Numbered from the stretch's first letter, positions 1 to 9,476 are shown. The stretch: 64,000 nucleotides of DNA from Rhodobacter huangdaonensis (GCF_004022465.1 NZ_SAVA01000004.1:1-64000); one strand, 5' to 3'. Notes: generated by a model from the letters alone, not told the origin. Numbers and translations are program-made.

Positions 1-586
1 GCTGACTACTCACATCATCGGGTTGCCCCTAGTGAGCGATATGCTACGGTCCGCGTCGATCTCGACCAAACCGCCCGCATATCTCTTCAGATATCTATCA
101 ATTTCAAAGAGCACGGAAATAAAATCAACCAGTTGCGCCCCATCTTCGTGGCGCCGCTAGCCAACCCATCTCCAAATTTCGTCTTGCTTTCCAGTGCCTT
201 GCGGCGCCTTCCGGCGACCGGCGCGGTGTGTTCCGCTTCGGTGAGGCGCTGTTTACGGATCACCGACAAACTCCGCAAGAGACTTTTTCACAAAAAACAC
301 ATCTCCCGCCAAAAAATCACTCAAGTCATTGTTATTGAATGTTTTTCTTTTCTAGAAATCGGCGGCCCAGGGCGCACTTTCGGCATCAAGCAAGAATGTT
401 TCGCAAATCACCCGATTCAACGAAATCATTCGCCGACCCGGGCCCGGCAGGGGGCGTGGACCATCGAACGGCTCCCCAGAGAATAGGAATAAACGCGCGC
501 GCACGTGTACGAGAGCCGGGCGCCGTAGCTGTTGCCGCGCTCCCGCCGGGCGCGTAAACAGGAACCAGATTTCGCAGGAGGCTCCG
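1..586. other. Leading region without a convincing gene
   Basis: This stretch before gpmI is poorer in GC than the rest of the window, with several A/T runs around positions 285-350. The short reading frames here show no recognisable domain, no convincing ribosome binding site and no codon bias resembling the neighbours. I do not recognise a tRNA or rRNA in it. The only assignable element is the Shine-Dalgarno AGGAGG at about 577-582, which serves gpmI. Promoters for gpmI probably lie here, but I cannot point to one with confidence. Confidence 0.5.
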
Positions 587-2110
587 ATGACCCGTCCGAA
601 ACCCGTTGTGCTGTGCATTCTGGATGGCTGGGGCGAACGCCCCGAGACCGAGGGCAACGCGCCTGCGCTCGCCAACACCCCGAACCTCGACAAGGTCTGG
701 GCGACCTGCCCGAAGTCGACGCTGATCACCTTCGGCCCCGATGTCGGCCTGCCGACCGGGCAGATGGGCAACTCGGAGGTCGGGCACACCAACATCGGTG
801 CCGGCCGCGTGGTGGCGATGGACCTCGGCCAGATCGACCTCGCCATCGAGGATGGCAGCTTCTTCAGGAACGAGGCGATCCTCGCCTTCATCGCCAAGGT
901 GAAGGCGGCCGGGGGCCGGGCCCATCTGATGGGCGTCGTCTCGGACGGCGGCGTGCACGGCCATATCGAGCACCTGCTTGCCGCCTGCCGGATGATTGCC
1001 GGGGCAGGGGTGCCGGTCGTCGTGCATGCGATCACCGACGGCCGCGACGTCGCCCCCGACAGCGCCGCGCGCTTCATTGATGAGCTGGTGGCGCGCCTGC
1101 CCGAAGGCTGCACCGTCGCCACGGTGATCGGCCGCTACTGGGCGATGGACCGCGACAACCGCTGGGAGCGGGTGGGCCTTGCCTATGACGCGATGGTCAA
1201 GGCCGAGGGGCTGCAGGCCGCGACGCCCGCCGAGGCGGTGGCGCAAAGCTATGCCAAGAAGGAGATGGACGAATTCATCAAGCCCACGGTGATCGGCGAG
1301 TATGCCGGCACCAGGGATGGCGACGGCTTCTTCTGCCTGAACTTCCGTGCCGACCGCGCCCGCGAGATCCTGCGCGCGCTGGCCGAGCCGGGCTTTGCCG
1401 AGATCGACGTCTCGGCCCGGCCGGTGTGGTCGGCGCTGCTCGGCATGGTCGAGTATTCGGCGTCCCACAACGCCTACATGGCCACCGCCTATCCGAAGCG
1501 CGACCTGGTCAACACGCTCGGCGAATGGGTGTCGAAGCAGGGGATGACGCAGTTCCACTGCGCCGAGACCGAGAAATATCCGCATGTCACCTTCTTCCTG
1601 AACGGCGGCAAGGAATCGCCCTGGCAGGGCGAGGACCGCTTCATGCCGAAGTCGCCGAAGGTCGCCACCTATGACCTGCAGCCGGAAATGAGCGCCCCCG
1701 AAGTGACCGAGCATTTCATCGGCGCGATCGAGAAGGGCTATGACCTGATCGTGGTGAACTATGCCAACCCCGACATGGTCGGCCATACCGGCAGCCTGCC
1801 CGCGGCGATCAAGGCCTGCGAGGAAATCGACCGCGACATGGGCAAGGTGATCGCGGCGCTGAAGAAGGCGGGCGGGGCGATGATCGTCACCGCCGACCAC
1901 GGCAATTGCGAGACGATGATCGACCCGGTGACCGGCAAGCCGCACACGGCGCATACCACGAACCCGGTGCCGGTCGCGCTGATCGGCGGGCCCGAAGGGG
2001 TGAAGCTGCGCGACGGTGGCCGGCTTGCCGACCTCGCGCCGACGCTGCTCGAGCTGATGCAGCTGCCGGTGCCGCCCGAGATGACCGGCAAGACGCTGAT
2101 CGTCCGTTGA
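587..2110 (+). CDS. gpmI: 2,3-bisphosphoglycerate-independent phosphoglycerate mutase
   Basis: Interconverts 3-phosphoglycerate and 2-phosphoglycerate in glycolysis and gluconeogenesis without a bisphosphoglycerate cofactor, using a dimanganese alkaline-phosphatase-like site. The 507-residue product has the expected family length. Asp13 (ILDGWG) and Ser63 (MGNSEVGH) are the metal ligand and the phosphorylated serine, and a late TADHGNCE motif near residue 440 supplies further metal ligands. The ATG at 587 follows a clear AGGAGG. Its TGA shares one base with the ATG of the downstream EnvC-like gene, and ctpA follows, so gpmI-envC-ctpA form one operon, a common arrangement in Rhodobacterales. 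Family assignment is secure from overall sequence. Confidence 0.97.
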   Translation: MTRPKPVVLCILDGWGERPETEGNAPALANTPNLDKVWATCPKSTLITFGPDVGLPTGQMGNSEVGHTNIGAGRVVAMDLGQIDLAIEDGSFFRNEAILAFIAKVKAAGGRAHLMGVVSDGGVHGHIEHLLAACRMIAGAGVPVVVHAITDGRDVAPDSAARFIDELVARLPEGCTVATVIGRYWAMDRDNRWERVGLAYDAMVKAEGLQAATPAEAVAQSYAKKEMDEFIKPTVIGEYAGTRDGDGFFCLNFRADRAREILRALAEPGFAEIDVSARPVWSALLGMVEYSASHNAYMATAYPKRDLVNTLGEWVSKQGMTQFHCAETEKYPHVTFFLNGGKESPWQGEDRFMPKSPKVATYDLQPEMSAPEVTEHFIGAIEKGYDLIVVNYANPDMVGHTGSLPAAIKACEEIDRDMGKVIAALKKAGGAMIVTADHGNCETMIDPVTGKPHTAHTTNPVPVALIGGPEGVKLRDGGRLADLAPTLLELMQLPVPPEMTGKTLIVR

Positions 2111-3246
2111 TGCGGGCTGCGATCGTTGCGCTGTTGCTGGGCGCCGGGGCGGCTTCGGCCAGCACCGCGACCGATTCTGCGCTGAAGGCGGCGGACGATC
2201 TGCGCGCCTCGATCGGCGCGCTCGATGCGGCGCAGACCAAGGCCGACCGGGTCGCCGCGCTGACCGCGACGATCACCGCCTATGAGCAGGGACTTGGCGC
2301 GCTGCGCGACGGGTTGCGCCGCGCCGCGGTGCGCGAGCGCGAGATCAGGCAGGGGTTCGATGCGAAGCGCGAGAACATCGGCCGGCTTCTGGGCGTGATG
2401 AGCACGATGGAACGCTCGGAAGGGCCGCTGCTTTTGCTGCACCCGGCCGGACCGCTCGGCTCGGCGCGCTCGGGCATGGTGCTGGGCGCGGTCACCCCGG
2501 CGCTGCAGGCCGAGGCCGAGAAGATGCGCAGCGACCTCGAGGAGATCAAGGCGCTGCGGGCGGTGCAAGGCAATGCCGAGAAGGTGCTCGAGGGCGGGCT
2601 CGCCTCGGTCCAGGCCGCGCGCACCGCGCTGAGCGAGGCGGTGTCGGAACGCACCAAGCTGCCGAAGCGCTATCTCGAGGAGCCGGAGGAGCTGCGCCAG
2701 CTGGTCGAAAGCGCCGACACGCTCGAGGGGTTTGCCACCGGCGTTGCCGATCTCGACAGCGACATCGGTGCACCGATGGAGGATTTCGCCTCGGCCAAGG
2801 GCAGCCTGCCGATGCCGGTGATCGGCTCGGTGCTGCGCCGCTTCAACGAGGCGGATGCCGCCGGCATCCGCCGGCCCGGTCTGGTCGTGGCGACGGCGCC
2901 GGCCTCGCTGGTCACCGCGCCCTGGCCGGCGACGATCCGCTATCGCGGACCGCTGCTCGACTACGGAAATGTGATGATTCTCGAACCGGCCAAGGGCTAT
3001 CTTCTGGTTCTGGCCGGGCTGGGCACCGTCTATGGTGAAACCGGCGATGTGCTGGCCGCCGGGGCGCCGGTGGGGCTGATGGGCGGCACGGAACCGGGCG
3101 CAGAGGAATTCGGTGCCGATTTCGTGCAGGCCGCGCAGAAGGGCGGCAGTGCGGGCCGCTCCGAAACGCTGTATTTGGAATTGAGGAAGGGCAAGACGCC
3201 CGTGGACCCCGCCGCGTGGTTCACCCAGACGAAAGACCAGGGGTAG
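2110..3246 (+). CDS. EnvC-like murein hydrolase activator (degenerate LytM domain)
   Basis: Predicted 378-residue exported protein that probably activates a periplasmic amidase during cell separation. Residues 1-17 form a short signal peptide ending in ASA-like residues. Residues 20-220 are rich in Ala, Glu, Leu and Arg and look coiled-coil, as in EnvC. The C-terminal third resembles a LytM/peptidase M23 domain (LDYGNVMIL, then YLELRKG near the end), but the zinc-binding His residues of active M23 enzymes are absent, as expected for an activator rather than a hydrolase. The ATG at 2110 overlaps the gpmI stop by one base; an upstream in-frame extension lies inside gpmI and is rejected. ctpA begins four bases after its stop. 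It could also act with CtpA in envelope remodelling, which is inference. Confidence 0.85.
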   Translation: MRAAIVALLLGAGAASASTATDSALKAADDLRASIGALDAAQTKADRVAALTATITAYEQGLGALRDGLRRAAVREREIRQGFDAKRENIGRLLGVMSTMERSEGPLLLLHPAGPLGSARSGMVLGAVTPALQAEAEKMRSDLEEIKALRAVQGNAEKVLEGGLASVQAARTALSEAVSERTKLPKRYLEEPEELRQLVESADTLEGFATGVADLDSDIGAPMEDFASAKGSLPMPVIGSVLRRFNEADAAGIRRPGLVVATAPASLVTAPWPATIRYRGPLLDYGNVMILEPAKGYLLVLAGLGTVYGETGDVLAAGAPVGLMGGTEPGAEEFGADFVQAAQKGGSAGRSETLYLELRKGKTPVDPAAWFTQTKDQG

Positions 3247-3249
3247 AGT

Positions 3250-4695
3250 ATGAAGAAGTTCGTCATGGCCGCACTCGGCGGCACGGTTGCCGGGGTGCTG
3301 ATCTCGACGCAGGTTGCCCCGCTGCTGGCACAGGAGGCCGGCAAGCCCGCCTCGGTCTATGAACAGCTTGACCTGTTCGGCGACATCTTCGAGCGGATCC
3401 GGTCGGATTACGTCGAACCCGTCGACGACAAGAAGCTGATCGAAGCGGCGATCAACGGCATGCTCAGCTCGCTCGACCCGCATTCGAGCTATCTGCCGCC
3501 CGATGATTACGCCGACATGAAGGTGCAGACCCGCGGCTCCTTCGGCGGCCTCGGCATCGAGGTGACGCAGGAGGACGGCTTCGTGAAGGTCGTCTCGCCG
3601 ATGGACGGCACGCCGGCCGCCGAGGCCGGCATCCAGTCGGGCGATTACATCACCCATGTGAACGGCGAGAGCCTGATGGGCCTGACCCTCGATCAGGCGG
3701 TGGACAAGATGCGCGGCCCGGTCGGCAGCGAGATCACCATCACCGTCGCGCGCCAGGGCCAGGCCGATCCGTTCGATGTGACGATGACCCGCGACACGAT
3801 CAAGCTGACCGCGGTCAAGGGCCGGCTCGAGGGCAATACCGTCGTGCTGCGGATCACCACCTTCAACGATCAGACTTTCCCGAACCTTCAGGAAAGTCTG
3901 AAAAAGGCGGTCGAGGATGCCGGCGGCATGGACAAGGTCGACGGTATCGTGATCGACCTGCGCAACAACCCGGGCGGATTGCTGACCCAGGCGATCTCGG
4001 TTTCCGACGCCTTCCTCGACAAGGGCGAGATCGTCTCGACCCGCGGCCGCAAGCCCGAGGACAGCGAACGCTGGAACGCGACGCCCGGCGATCTTGCGCA
4101 GGGCAAGCCGGTCGTGGTGCTGATCAACGGCGGCTCGGCCTCGGCCTCGGAGATCGTCACCGGCGCATTGCAGGACCATCACCGCGCGATCGTCGTCGGC
4201 ACCAAGAGCTTCGGCAAGGGCTCGGTGCAGACGGTGATGCCGATCCGCGGCGAGGGCGCGATGCGGCTGACCACGGCGCGCTATTACACACCCTCGGGCC
4301 GCTCGATCCAGGCGCTCGGCATTCAGCCCGACATCGTCGTGCCGCAGCCCGACGCCGTTCCGGCCGACGATCAGGCAAGCGAGGACAAACCGGCGGCGAA
4401 GACCCGGTCGGAGGCGGATCTGCAGGGGATCCTGTCGAACGACTCGATGACCGAGGACGAGAAGAAGCAGGCCGAGGAAGAACGCGCCAAGGCCGAGGAG
4501 GCCGCAAAGCTGCGCCTGCAGGACTTCCAGCTCGCCTATGCCATCGACATCATCAAGGGCATGAAGGTGATGGCGCAGGACACCGACGCCGATCCTTCGA
4601 CGCCCGCGGCGGCACCCGCGGCTCCGGCCGGGGCCGCGCCGGAAAAGGCGCCGGAGAAGGCGCCGGTGAAACCCGCGCCGAAGCCCGCGAACTGA
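3250..4695 (+). CDS. ctpA: Carboxy-terminal processing protease, S41 family
   Basis: Serine protease of the periplasm that trims or degrades C-termini of envelope proteins. The 481-residue product has an N-terminal signal or anchor (residues 1-28, hydrophobic and ending in LLAQ), a PDZ domain around 95-180 and the S41 catalytic core around 190-355. The serine/lysine dyad is Ser298 in SASASE and Lys323 in FGKGSVQ, exactly 25 residues apart as in Escherichia coli Tsp. The last 30 residues are a Pro/Ala/Lys tail. It is the third gene of the gpmI-envC-ctpA operon; pairing with an EnvC-like activator is frequent and suggests a shared role in peptidoglycan remodelling. A strong terminator follows directly. 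Confidence 0.95.
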   Translation: MKKFVMAALGGTVAGVLISTQVAPLLAQEAGKPASVYEQLDLFGDIFERIRSDYVEPVDDKKLIEAAINGMLSSLDPHSSYLPPDDYADMKVQTRGSFGGLGIEVTQEDGFVKVVSPMDGTPAAEAGIQSGDYITHVNGESLMGLTLDQAVDKMRGPVGSEITITVARQGQADPFDVTMTRDTIKLTAVKGRLEGNTVVLRITTFNDQTFPNLQESLKKAVEDAGGMDKVDGIVIDLRNNPGGLLTQAISVSDAFLDKGEIVSTRGRKPEDSERWNATPGDLAQGKPVVVLINGGSASASEIVTGALQDHHRAIVVGTKSFGKGSVQTVMPIRGEGAMRLTTARYYTPSGRSIQALGIQPDIVVPQPDAVPADDQASEDKPAAKTRSEADLQGILSNDSMTEDEKKQAEEERAKAEEAAKLRLQDFQLAYAIDIIKGMKVMAQDTDADPSTPAAAPAAPAGAAPEKAPEKAPVKPAPKPAN

Positions 4696-4701
4696 GATCC
4701 C

Positions 4702-4726
4702 GGGGGGCCGATCGGCCCCCCTTTTT
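4702..4726 (+). terminator. Rho-independent terminator after ctpA
   Basis: A perfect 20-base palindrome (six G, CCGATCGG, six C) at 4702-4721 is followed directly by five T. It begins seven bases after the ctpA stop and ends the gpmI-envC-ctpA transcript before rppH. Confidence 0.85.
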
Positions 4727-4742
4727 CGCCAGGAAGAAGACC

Positions 4743-5228
4743 ATGACCCCCGAAGAAATCGCCGCCCTCCCGTATCGCCGCAATGTCGGCGTGGTGCTGA
4801 TGAACCCGCAGGGCCTGGTCTTCACCGGCCAGCGCATCGACAGCCCGGTTCCCGCCTGGCAGATGCCGCAAGGCGGCATCGACGAGGGCGAGAAGCCGAA
4901 GGAAGCGGCGCTGCGCGAGCTGTGGGAGGAAACCGGCGTGCGCCCGGATCTGGTCGAGAAGATCGCCAAGACGCGCGACTGGATCACCTATGACCTGCCC
5001 TCGGATCTTGTCGGCAACATCTGGAAGGGCCGCTACCGCGGGCAGAAGCAGAAATGGTTCCTGCTGCGCTTCCTCGGCCACGACAGCGACGTGAACATCG
5101 CGACCGAGCATCCCGAATTCTCGGTCTGGGCCTGGAAGCCCCATACCGAGGTGCTTGAGGGCATCGTGCCCTTCAAGCGCGCGGTCTACGAGGCGGTCTT
5201 TGCCGAATTCCGCGACTATTTCGCCTGA
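4743..5228 (+). CDS. rppH: RNA pyrophosphohydrolase (Nudix)
   Basis: Removes pyrophosphate from the 5' triphosphate end of mRNA, opening it to RNase E decay. The 161-residue product carries a complete Nudix box at residues 44-66 (GG-x4-E-x7-RELWEETGV pattern) and the family hallmarks NVGVVLMN and the aromatic/basic C-terminal half (KQKWFLLRF) of RppH. The ATG at 4743 follows an AGGAAGA ribosome binding site. It lies just after the ctpA terminator, so it is probably transcribed separately or by readthrough. It converges with nadC, with only three bases between the two stops. Confidence 0.93.
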   Translation: MTPEEIAALPYRRNVGVVLMNPQGLVFTGQRIDSPVPAWQMPQGGIDEGEKPKEAALRELWEETGVRPDLVEKIAKTRDWITYDLPSDLVGNIWKGRYRGQKQKWFLLRFLGHDSDVNIATEHPEFSVWAWKPHTEVLEGIVPFKRAVYEAVFAEFRDYFA

Positions 5229-5231
5229 GCC

Positions 5232-6077
5232 TCAGAAATCGAGACCAAGGTCGAGCGTGCGCGCCGAATGGGTGAGCGCGCCCGACGAGATATAGTCGAC
5301 ACCCGTCGCCGCAACCTCGGCGATGCGGGAAAGCTGCATGTTTCCAGAGGCTTCCAGAACCACACGGCCGGCGGCAATGGCCACGGCGCGGCGCAGGGTC
5401 GGGGTGTCCATGTTGTCGAGAAGGATCACATCGGCACCGCCCACGGCCAGCGCTTCTTCCAGCTGATCGAGGCGGTCGACCTCCAGCTCGACGCGCATCA
5501 TGTGGCTGCGCGCGGCCTTCGCCGCCTCGAGCACGGCACGGATGCCACCCGCCGCGGCAACGTGATTGTCCTTGATGAGAATCGCGTCCGACAGACCGAA
5601 GCGATGGTTCGAGCCGCCGCCATGCGCGACCGCCATCTTCTCCACCACCCGCAGGCCCGGGGTGGTCTTGCGGGTGCAGGTGATGCGGGTTTTCGTGCCG
5701 CGGGTCTCGGCGACAAAGGCCGATGTCAGGGTGGCGATGCCGCTCAGCCGGCCGGCGAAATTCAGCGCGACCCGCTCGCCCATCAGGATCGAGGCGGCCT
5801 CGCCCTCGATCTGCATCAGCGTGTCGCCGGGCGCGATCGGGCTGCCGTCGGTGACCTGTGTTTCCACGGTCAGCGTCGGGTCGACCAGACGGAAGGCGAG
5901 GGCGGCGATCTGCATCCCCGAGACCACGCCCGCCTCGCGCGCATTCAGCCGCGCGGCATAGCGGACGCCCGCCGGCACCACGGCGCGGGTGGTGACATCG
6001 CCCATCGGCGACAGGTCTTCGGTCAGCGCCGCGCGCACCAGCGGTTCAAGCAGGAAATCGGGCAGGGGAGCGGTCAT
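5232..6077 (-). CDS. nadC: Nicotinate-nucleotide pyrophosphorylase (quinolinate phosphoribosyltransferase)
   Basis: Converts quinolinate and PRPP to nicotinate mononucleotide, the third step of de novo NAD synthesis, in the cytoplasm. The 281-residue product is full length. The TRKTTPGLR segment near residue 135 and the following AHGGGSNHR supply the basic residues that bind quinolinate and phosphoribosyl phosphate. The ATG overlaps the nadB stop in an ATGA, so it is last in the nadA-nadB-nadC operon and translationally coupled. Confidence 0.96.
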   Translation of the reverse strand: MTAPLPDFLLEPLVRAALTEDLSPMGDVTTRAVVPAGVRYAARLNAREAGVVSGMQIAALAFRLVDPTLTVETQVTDGSPIAPGDTLMQIEGEAASILMGERVALNFAGRLSGIATLTSAFVAETRGTKTRITCTRKTTPGLRVVEKMAVAHGGGSNHRFGLSDAILIKDNHVAAAGGIRAVLEAAKAARSHMMRVELEVDRLDQLEEALAVGGADVILLDNMDTPTLRRAVAIAAGRVVLEASGNMQLSRIAEVAATGVDYISSGALTHSARTLDLGLDF

Positions 6078-7624
6078 GGTTCCTCCGTCGCGCGGGCGCG
6101 GATCGCGCGCGCCTCGTCAAGCGTGATGCGGGTGCGGCAGGCCCGGGCCGGGTCCGCCTGCGGAAAATCGGCGCGGAAATGGCCGCCGCGGCTTTCCTCG
6201 CGCGCCAGCGCCGCCGCGGCGATCAGCGTTGCCGTGGCGGTCATGTTGCGCAGCGAGTCGCCGGTGGCCGCGGCCTCGATCCCGGCGATGGTGCGCAGCG
6301 CGGCTTTCAACCCGGCAGCGGTGCGCACCACGCCGACGCCATTGGTCATCGCCGCGCGCAGCCGGGTGACCGCGGCCTCGTCGGTGACCTCATCCCCCTC
6401 GGGGATTTCAAGAGGCACCTCGGGCGCAGGCGCCATCGGCACGGCTTCGGAAATCCCCTCGGCACAGATCCGGGCAAAGACCAGCGCCTCGAGCAGCCCG
6501 TTCGAGGCAAGCCGGTTCGCCCCGTGCAGCCCGGTCGACGAGGCCTCGCCGCAAACCCACAGATGGTCAAGCGAGGCGCGGCCATCCTCGGTCACGTCGA
6601 TGCCGCCCATATGGTAATGCGCGGCGGCGGCAACCGGGATCGGCTGCGACACCGGGTCTATGCCGGCCCGTTTGCAGGCCTGTGCCACGGCCGGGAATCG
6701 GGTCAGAATCTCGGCCCCCAGACAGGCGCGGGTATCAAGCGCCGGGGCACGGCCGGCCTGACGCTCGAGATAGACGGCGCGGGCGACGATGTCGCGCGGC
6801 GCAAGTTCGGCATCCTTGTGAACGGGCAACATGAAGCGCTCGCCCCGCGAATTCACCAAAACCGCGCCTTCTCCGCGCAATGCCTCGGTCGCAAGCGGGG
6901 CAGGGTCCTCGCCACTCGCAATCGCGGTCGGGTGAAACTGCACGAATTCCGGATCGGCGATGCGGGCGCCGGCGCGCGCCGCCATGCCGATCACCTGCCC
7001 CCGGATCCGCGGCGGGTTGGTGGTGACGGCAAAAAGCCCGCCCGAACCGCCCCCCGCCAGCAGCACCGCCGGCGTCCGGATCAGGAGCTTGCCCGAAGGC
7101 GTGTGCGCCTTCTTCACCCAGACCCCGGTGACCACGCCTTGCGTGACCTCGAGCGAGGTTGCCAGAATCCCTTCGACCACCTGGATCGAGGGGGTGGCAC
7201 GCACGGCGGCAATCAGCGTCTGCATGATCTCGTGCCCGGCCTGATCTCCCTTCACCCGCACCACGCGGGCGGTGGAATGCGCGGCCTCGCGCGACATCAC
7301 ATAGCCGCCTTCGGGGCTGCGGTCGAAGGGCGTGCCAAGCGCGGTGAGGTCGAGAATGCGGCGCGGCGCCTCGCCGGTCACCAGCCGGGCGATGGCCGGG
7401 TCGACGATGCCTGCACCTGCGGTCTCGGTATCGCGGGCATGGGCCGCGGGGCTGTCACTCGACGCCATCGCCGCGGCAACACCGCCCTGCGCCCAGGCGG
7501 AGGAGGCGCCTTCGCCCAGAACCTCGGGCGAGATCACCAGAACCGGATGCGGGGAAAGCTTCAGCGCGGCATAAAGCGCGCCGAGCCCGGCCCCGACGAT
7601 CACGATGCGGGAGGTTTCGATCAC
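6074..7624 (-). CDS. nadB: L-aspartate oxidase
   Basis: Flavoprotein that oxidises L-aspartate to iminoaspartate, which NadA condenses to quinolinate. The 516-residue product begins with the FAD dinucleotide-binding motif VGAGLGALYAA at residues 7-20, and the SSAWAQGGVAAA motif follows at about 40-50, both typical of the succinate dehydrogenase/aspartate oxidase flavoprotein family. The chosen start is a GTG at 7624 forming a GTGA overlap with the nadA stop. A longer in-frame extension upstream lies entirely inside nadA and is rejected. It is flanked by nadA and nadC with 4-bp overlaps on both sides. Confidence 0.95.
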   Translation of the reverse strand: MIETSRIVIVGAGLGALYAALKLSPHPVLVISPEVLGEGASSAWAQGGVAAAMASSDSPAAHARDTETAGAGIVDPAIARLVTGEAPRRILDLTALGTPFDRSPEGGYVMSREAAHSTARVVRVKGDQAGHEIMQTLIAAVRATPSIQVVEGILATSLEVTQGVVTGVWVKKAHTPSGKLLIRTPAVLLAGGGSGGLFAVTTNPPRIRGQVIGMAARAGARIADPEFVQFHPTAIASGEDPAPLATEALRGEGAVLVNSRGERFMLPVHKDAELAPRDIVARAVYLERQAGRAPALDTRACLGAEILTRFPAVAQACKRAGIDPVSQPIPVAAAAHYHMGGIDVTEDGRASLDHLWVCGEASSTGLHGANRLASNGLLEALVFARICAEGISEAVPMAPAPEVPLEIPEGDEVTDEAAVTRLRAAMTNGVGVVRTAAGLKAALRTIAGIEAAATGDSLRNMTATATLIAAAALAREESRGGHFRADFPQADPARACRTRITLDEARAIRARATEEP

Positions 7625-8673
7625 TTCGCGATCTTCCGCGACAGCTCGATCATCCGCTCGACCGCGACCCGCGCCTTCGCGGCGATGGCGGGATCGACCG
7701 TGACCTCCTCGGTCCCGGTATGCAGCGACCACAGGATTTTCTCGAGTGTGATCTTTTTCATGTAGGGGCACATGTTGCAGGGCCCGACGAAATCCACATC
7801 CGGCAGCGCGTCGGCAATGTTCGACGCCATCGAGCATTCGGTGACCAGCATCGCGTGGCTCGGATGCTCGCGGGTGACGTAGTCGATGATTCCCGAGGTC
7901 GAGCCGGAGAAATCCGATTCGGCCACCACGTCGGGCGGGCATTCCGGATGGGCGATGATTCGCGTCTCGGGATGCAGCGCGCGGAACTCGCGCAGGTCCT
8001 GCGCCGTGTATTGTTCGTGCACGATGCACGAACCCGCCCACCAGACCACACGCTTTGACGGAACCTGTTTCGCCACGTTCTGTGCAAGGTATTGATCTGG
8101 CGTCATAATTACCGTGTCTTCCGGCATTGCCGCGACAATTTGCGCTGCGTTGGCAGAGGTGCAGCAAATGTCGGAGGCGGCCTTCACAGCGGCTGTCGTG
8201 TTGACATAACTCACGACCGGAGCACCGGGATATTGGGCCCGCATCTGGGCGATTCCCTCCGGCGTGATCGATTCGGCCAGCGAGCAGCCGGCCTCGACAT
8301 CGGGAATCAGCACCGTCTTCGCCGGGTTCAGGATCTTCGAGGTCTCGGCCATGAAATGCACACCGCATTGCACGATCACCTGCGCCTCGACCTTCGTCGC
8401 CTCGATCGCCAGCTGCAGGCTGTCGCCCACGACATCGGCAACGCCGTGATAGATCTCCGGCGTCATGTAGTTATGCGCGAGGATGACGGCGTTCCTCTCG
8501 CGCTTCAGCCGGTTGATGGCGCGGATATAGGGCGCGTGGCGGGCGAAGTCGGGCAGGGGGACGACGCGGTCCATCCGGGCGTGGATGTCGCGCATCTCCT
8601 CGGCCAGTGTCAGCGACGGCGCAAGGTCATAGGCCTCGGCCAGGGTGGCGCGCATCACGGCAAGGTCCAGCAT
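7621..8673 (-). CDS. nadA: Quinolinate synthase
   Basis: Iron-sulfur enzyme that condenses iminoaspartate with dihydroxyacetone phosphate to quinolinate. Conserved Cys residues sit in VQCGVHFM, DICCTSAN and GPCNMCPYM and probably ligate the [4Fe-4S] cluster. The chosen ATG at 8673 (MLDLAVM) follows a strong GGGAGGAAAC ribosome binding site and gives 350 residues; another in-frame ATG 33 bases upstream lacks such a site and is less likely. First gene of nadABC. About 113 bp separate it from the dnaQ stop, room for its own promoter. Confidence 0.95.
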   Translation of the reverse strand: MLDLAVMRATLAEAYDLAPSLTLAEEMRDIHARMDRVVPLPDFARHAPYIRAINRLKRERNAVILAHNYMTPEIYHGVADVVGDSLQLAIEATKVEAQVIVQCGVHFMAETSKILNPAKTVLIPDVEAGCSLAESITPEGIAQMRAQYPGAPVVSYVNTTAAVKAASDICCTSANAAQIVAAMPEDTVIMTPDQYLAQNVAKQVPSKRVVWWAGSCIVHEQYTAQDLREFRALHPETRIIAHPECPPDVVAESDFSGSTSGIIDYVTREHPSHAMLVTECSMASNIADALPDVDFVGPCNMCPYMKKITLEKILWSLHTGTEEVTVDPAIAAKARVAVERMIELSRKIAK

Positions 8674-8786
8674 GTTTCCTCCCGACACATGAGAACGAGC
8701 CAGCATGTAAGGGCTCGGACCTCCGGGGGAAACAGCAAAGTTGCCGGAAGTGATGAATTTATGAAACTTTTATCGGATGGTCCGGA

Positions 8787-9476
8787 TCAGCGGTTCCAGA
8801 TCGCCTTCTCGCCCAGCTTGGTGACGAAGGCGGCATGCGCCTCGGCCTCTTCCGGGGTGATGCACGAGGGCAGGGGGACCGGGCGCGGGCGCGGCCGCCA
8901 GTCATCCTCGGCGCTCGCATTTTTCGCGCGCGAGGTGTCCACCGTCAGGCCGAAGACCGGCTGCCGGCCTCCGATCAGCTCGAGATAGACGTCGGCGAGG
9001 ATTTCCGAGTCGAGCAGCGCCCCGTGCAGGGTGCGCGAGGAGTTGTCGATGTTGAACCGCCGGCACAGCGCATCGAGCGAGGCGGGCGAGCCCGGAAAGC
9101 GGCGGCGCGCCATCATCAGCGTGTCGAGCGCGCGGTCATTCGCGATCAGCGGCTTCTTCGCCCAGCCCAGTTCCGCGTTCAGGAATTTCATGTCGAAGGC
9201 GGCGTTGTGGATGACGAGCTTTGCTTCCTCGCCGATGAAATCGAGAAAATCCTGAGCGATGGCGGTAAAGACCGGCTTGTCGCGCAGGAAGTCATTCCCC
9301 AGCCCATGCACCTCGAAGGCCTCGGTCGGCATGTCGCGCTCGGGATTGATATACTGGTGATAGGTGCGGCCGGTCGGCACGTGGTTGAACAGCTCGATCG
9401 CGCCGATCTCGACGATGCGGTGGCCTTCGGTCGGCTCAAAGCCGGTGGTTTCGGTATCGAGGACGATTTCACGCAT
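8787..9476 (-). CDS. dnaQ: DNA polymerase III epsilon subunit (3'-5' proofreading exonuclease)
   Basis: Proofreading exonuclease of the replicative polymerase. The 229-residue product shows the three Exo motifs of the DnaQ family: DTETTG at residues 7-12, HNAAFDMKFL near the middle, and HGALLDSEILADVYLEL, with the acidic metal ligands intact. The ATG at 9476 matches the usual MREIVLDTETTG start; a TTG 21 bases upstream is possible but less likely. The start overlaps the end of coaE by eight bases, making dnaQ the last gene of maf-aroE-coaE-dnaQ. In Caulobacter the same four-gene run sits beside the replication origin. Confidence 0.95.
   Translation of the reverse strand: MREIVLDTETTGFEPTEGHRIVEIGAIELFNHVPTGRTYHQYINPERDMPTEAFEVHGLGNDFLRDKPVFTAIAQDFLDFIGEEAKLVIHNAAFDMKFLNAELGWAKKPLIANDRALDTLMMARRRFPGSPASLDALCRRFNIDNSSRTLHGALLDSEILADVYLELIGGRQPVFGLTVDTSRAKNASAEDDWRPRPRPVPLPSCITPEEAEAHAAFVTKLGEKAIWNR

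Noticed and set aside
133..557. Short frames at the window start
   Set aside because: No ribosome binding site, no similarity, and atypical codon use; treated as non-coding.
386..4182. Long minus-strand frames opposite gpmI, the EnvC-like gene and ctpA
   Set aside because: They lie opposite strongly supported genes, have Arg/His/Gly-biased composition and no recognisable domain.
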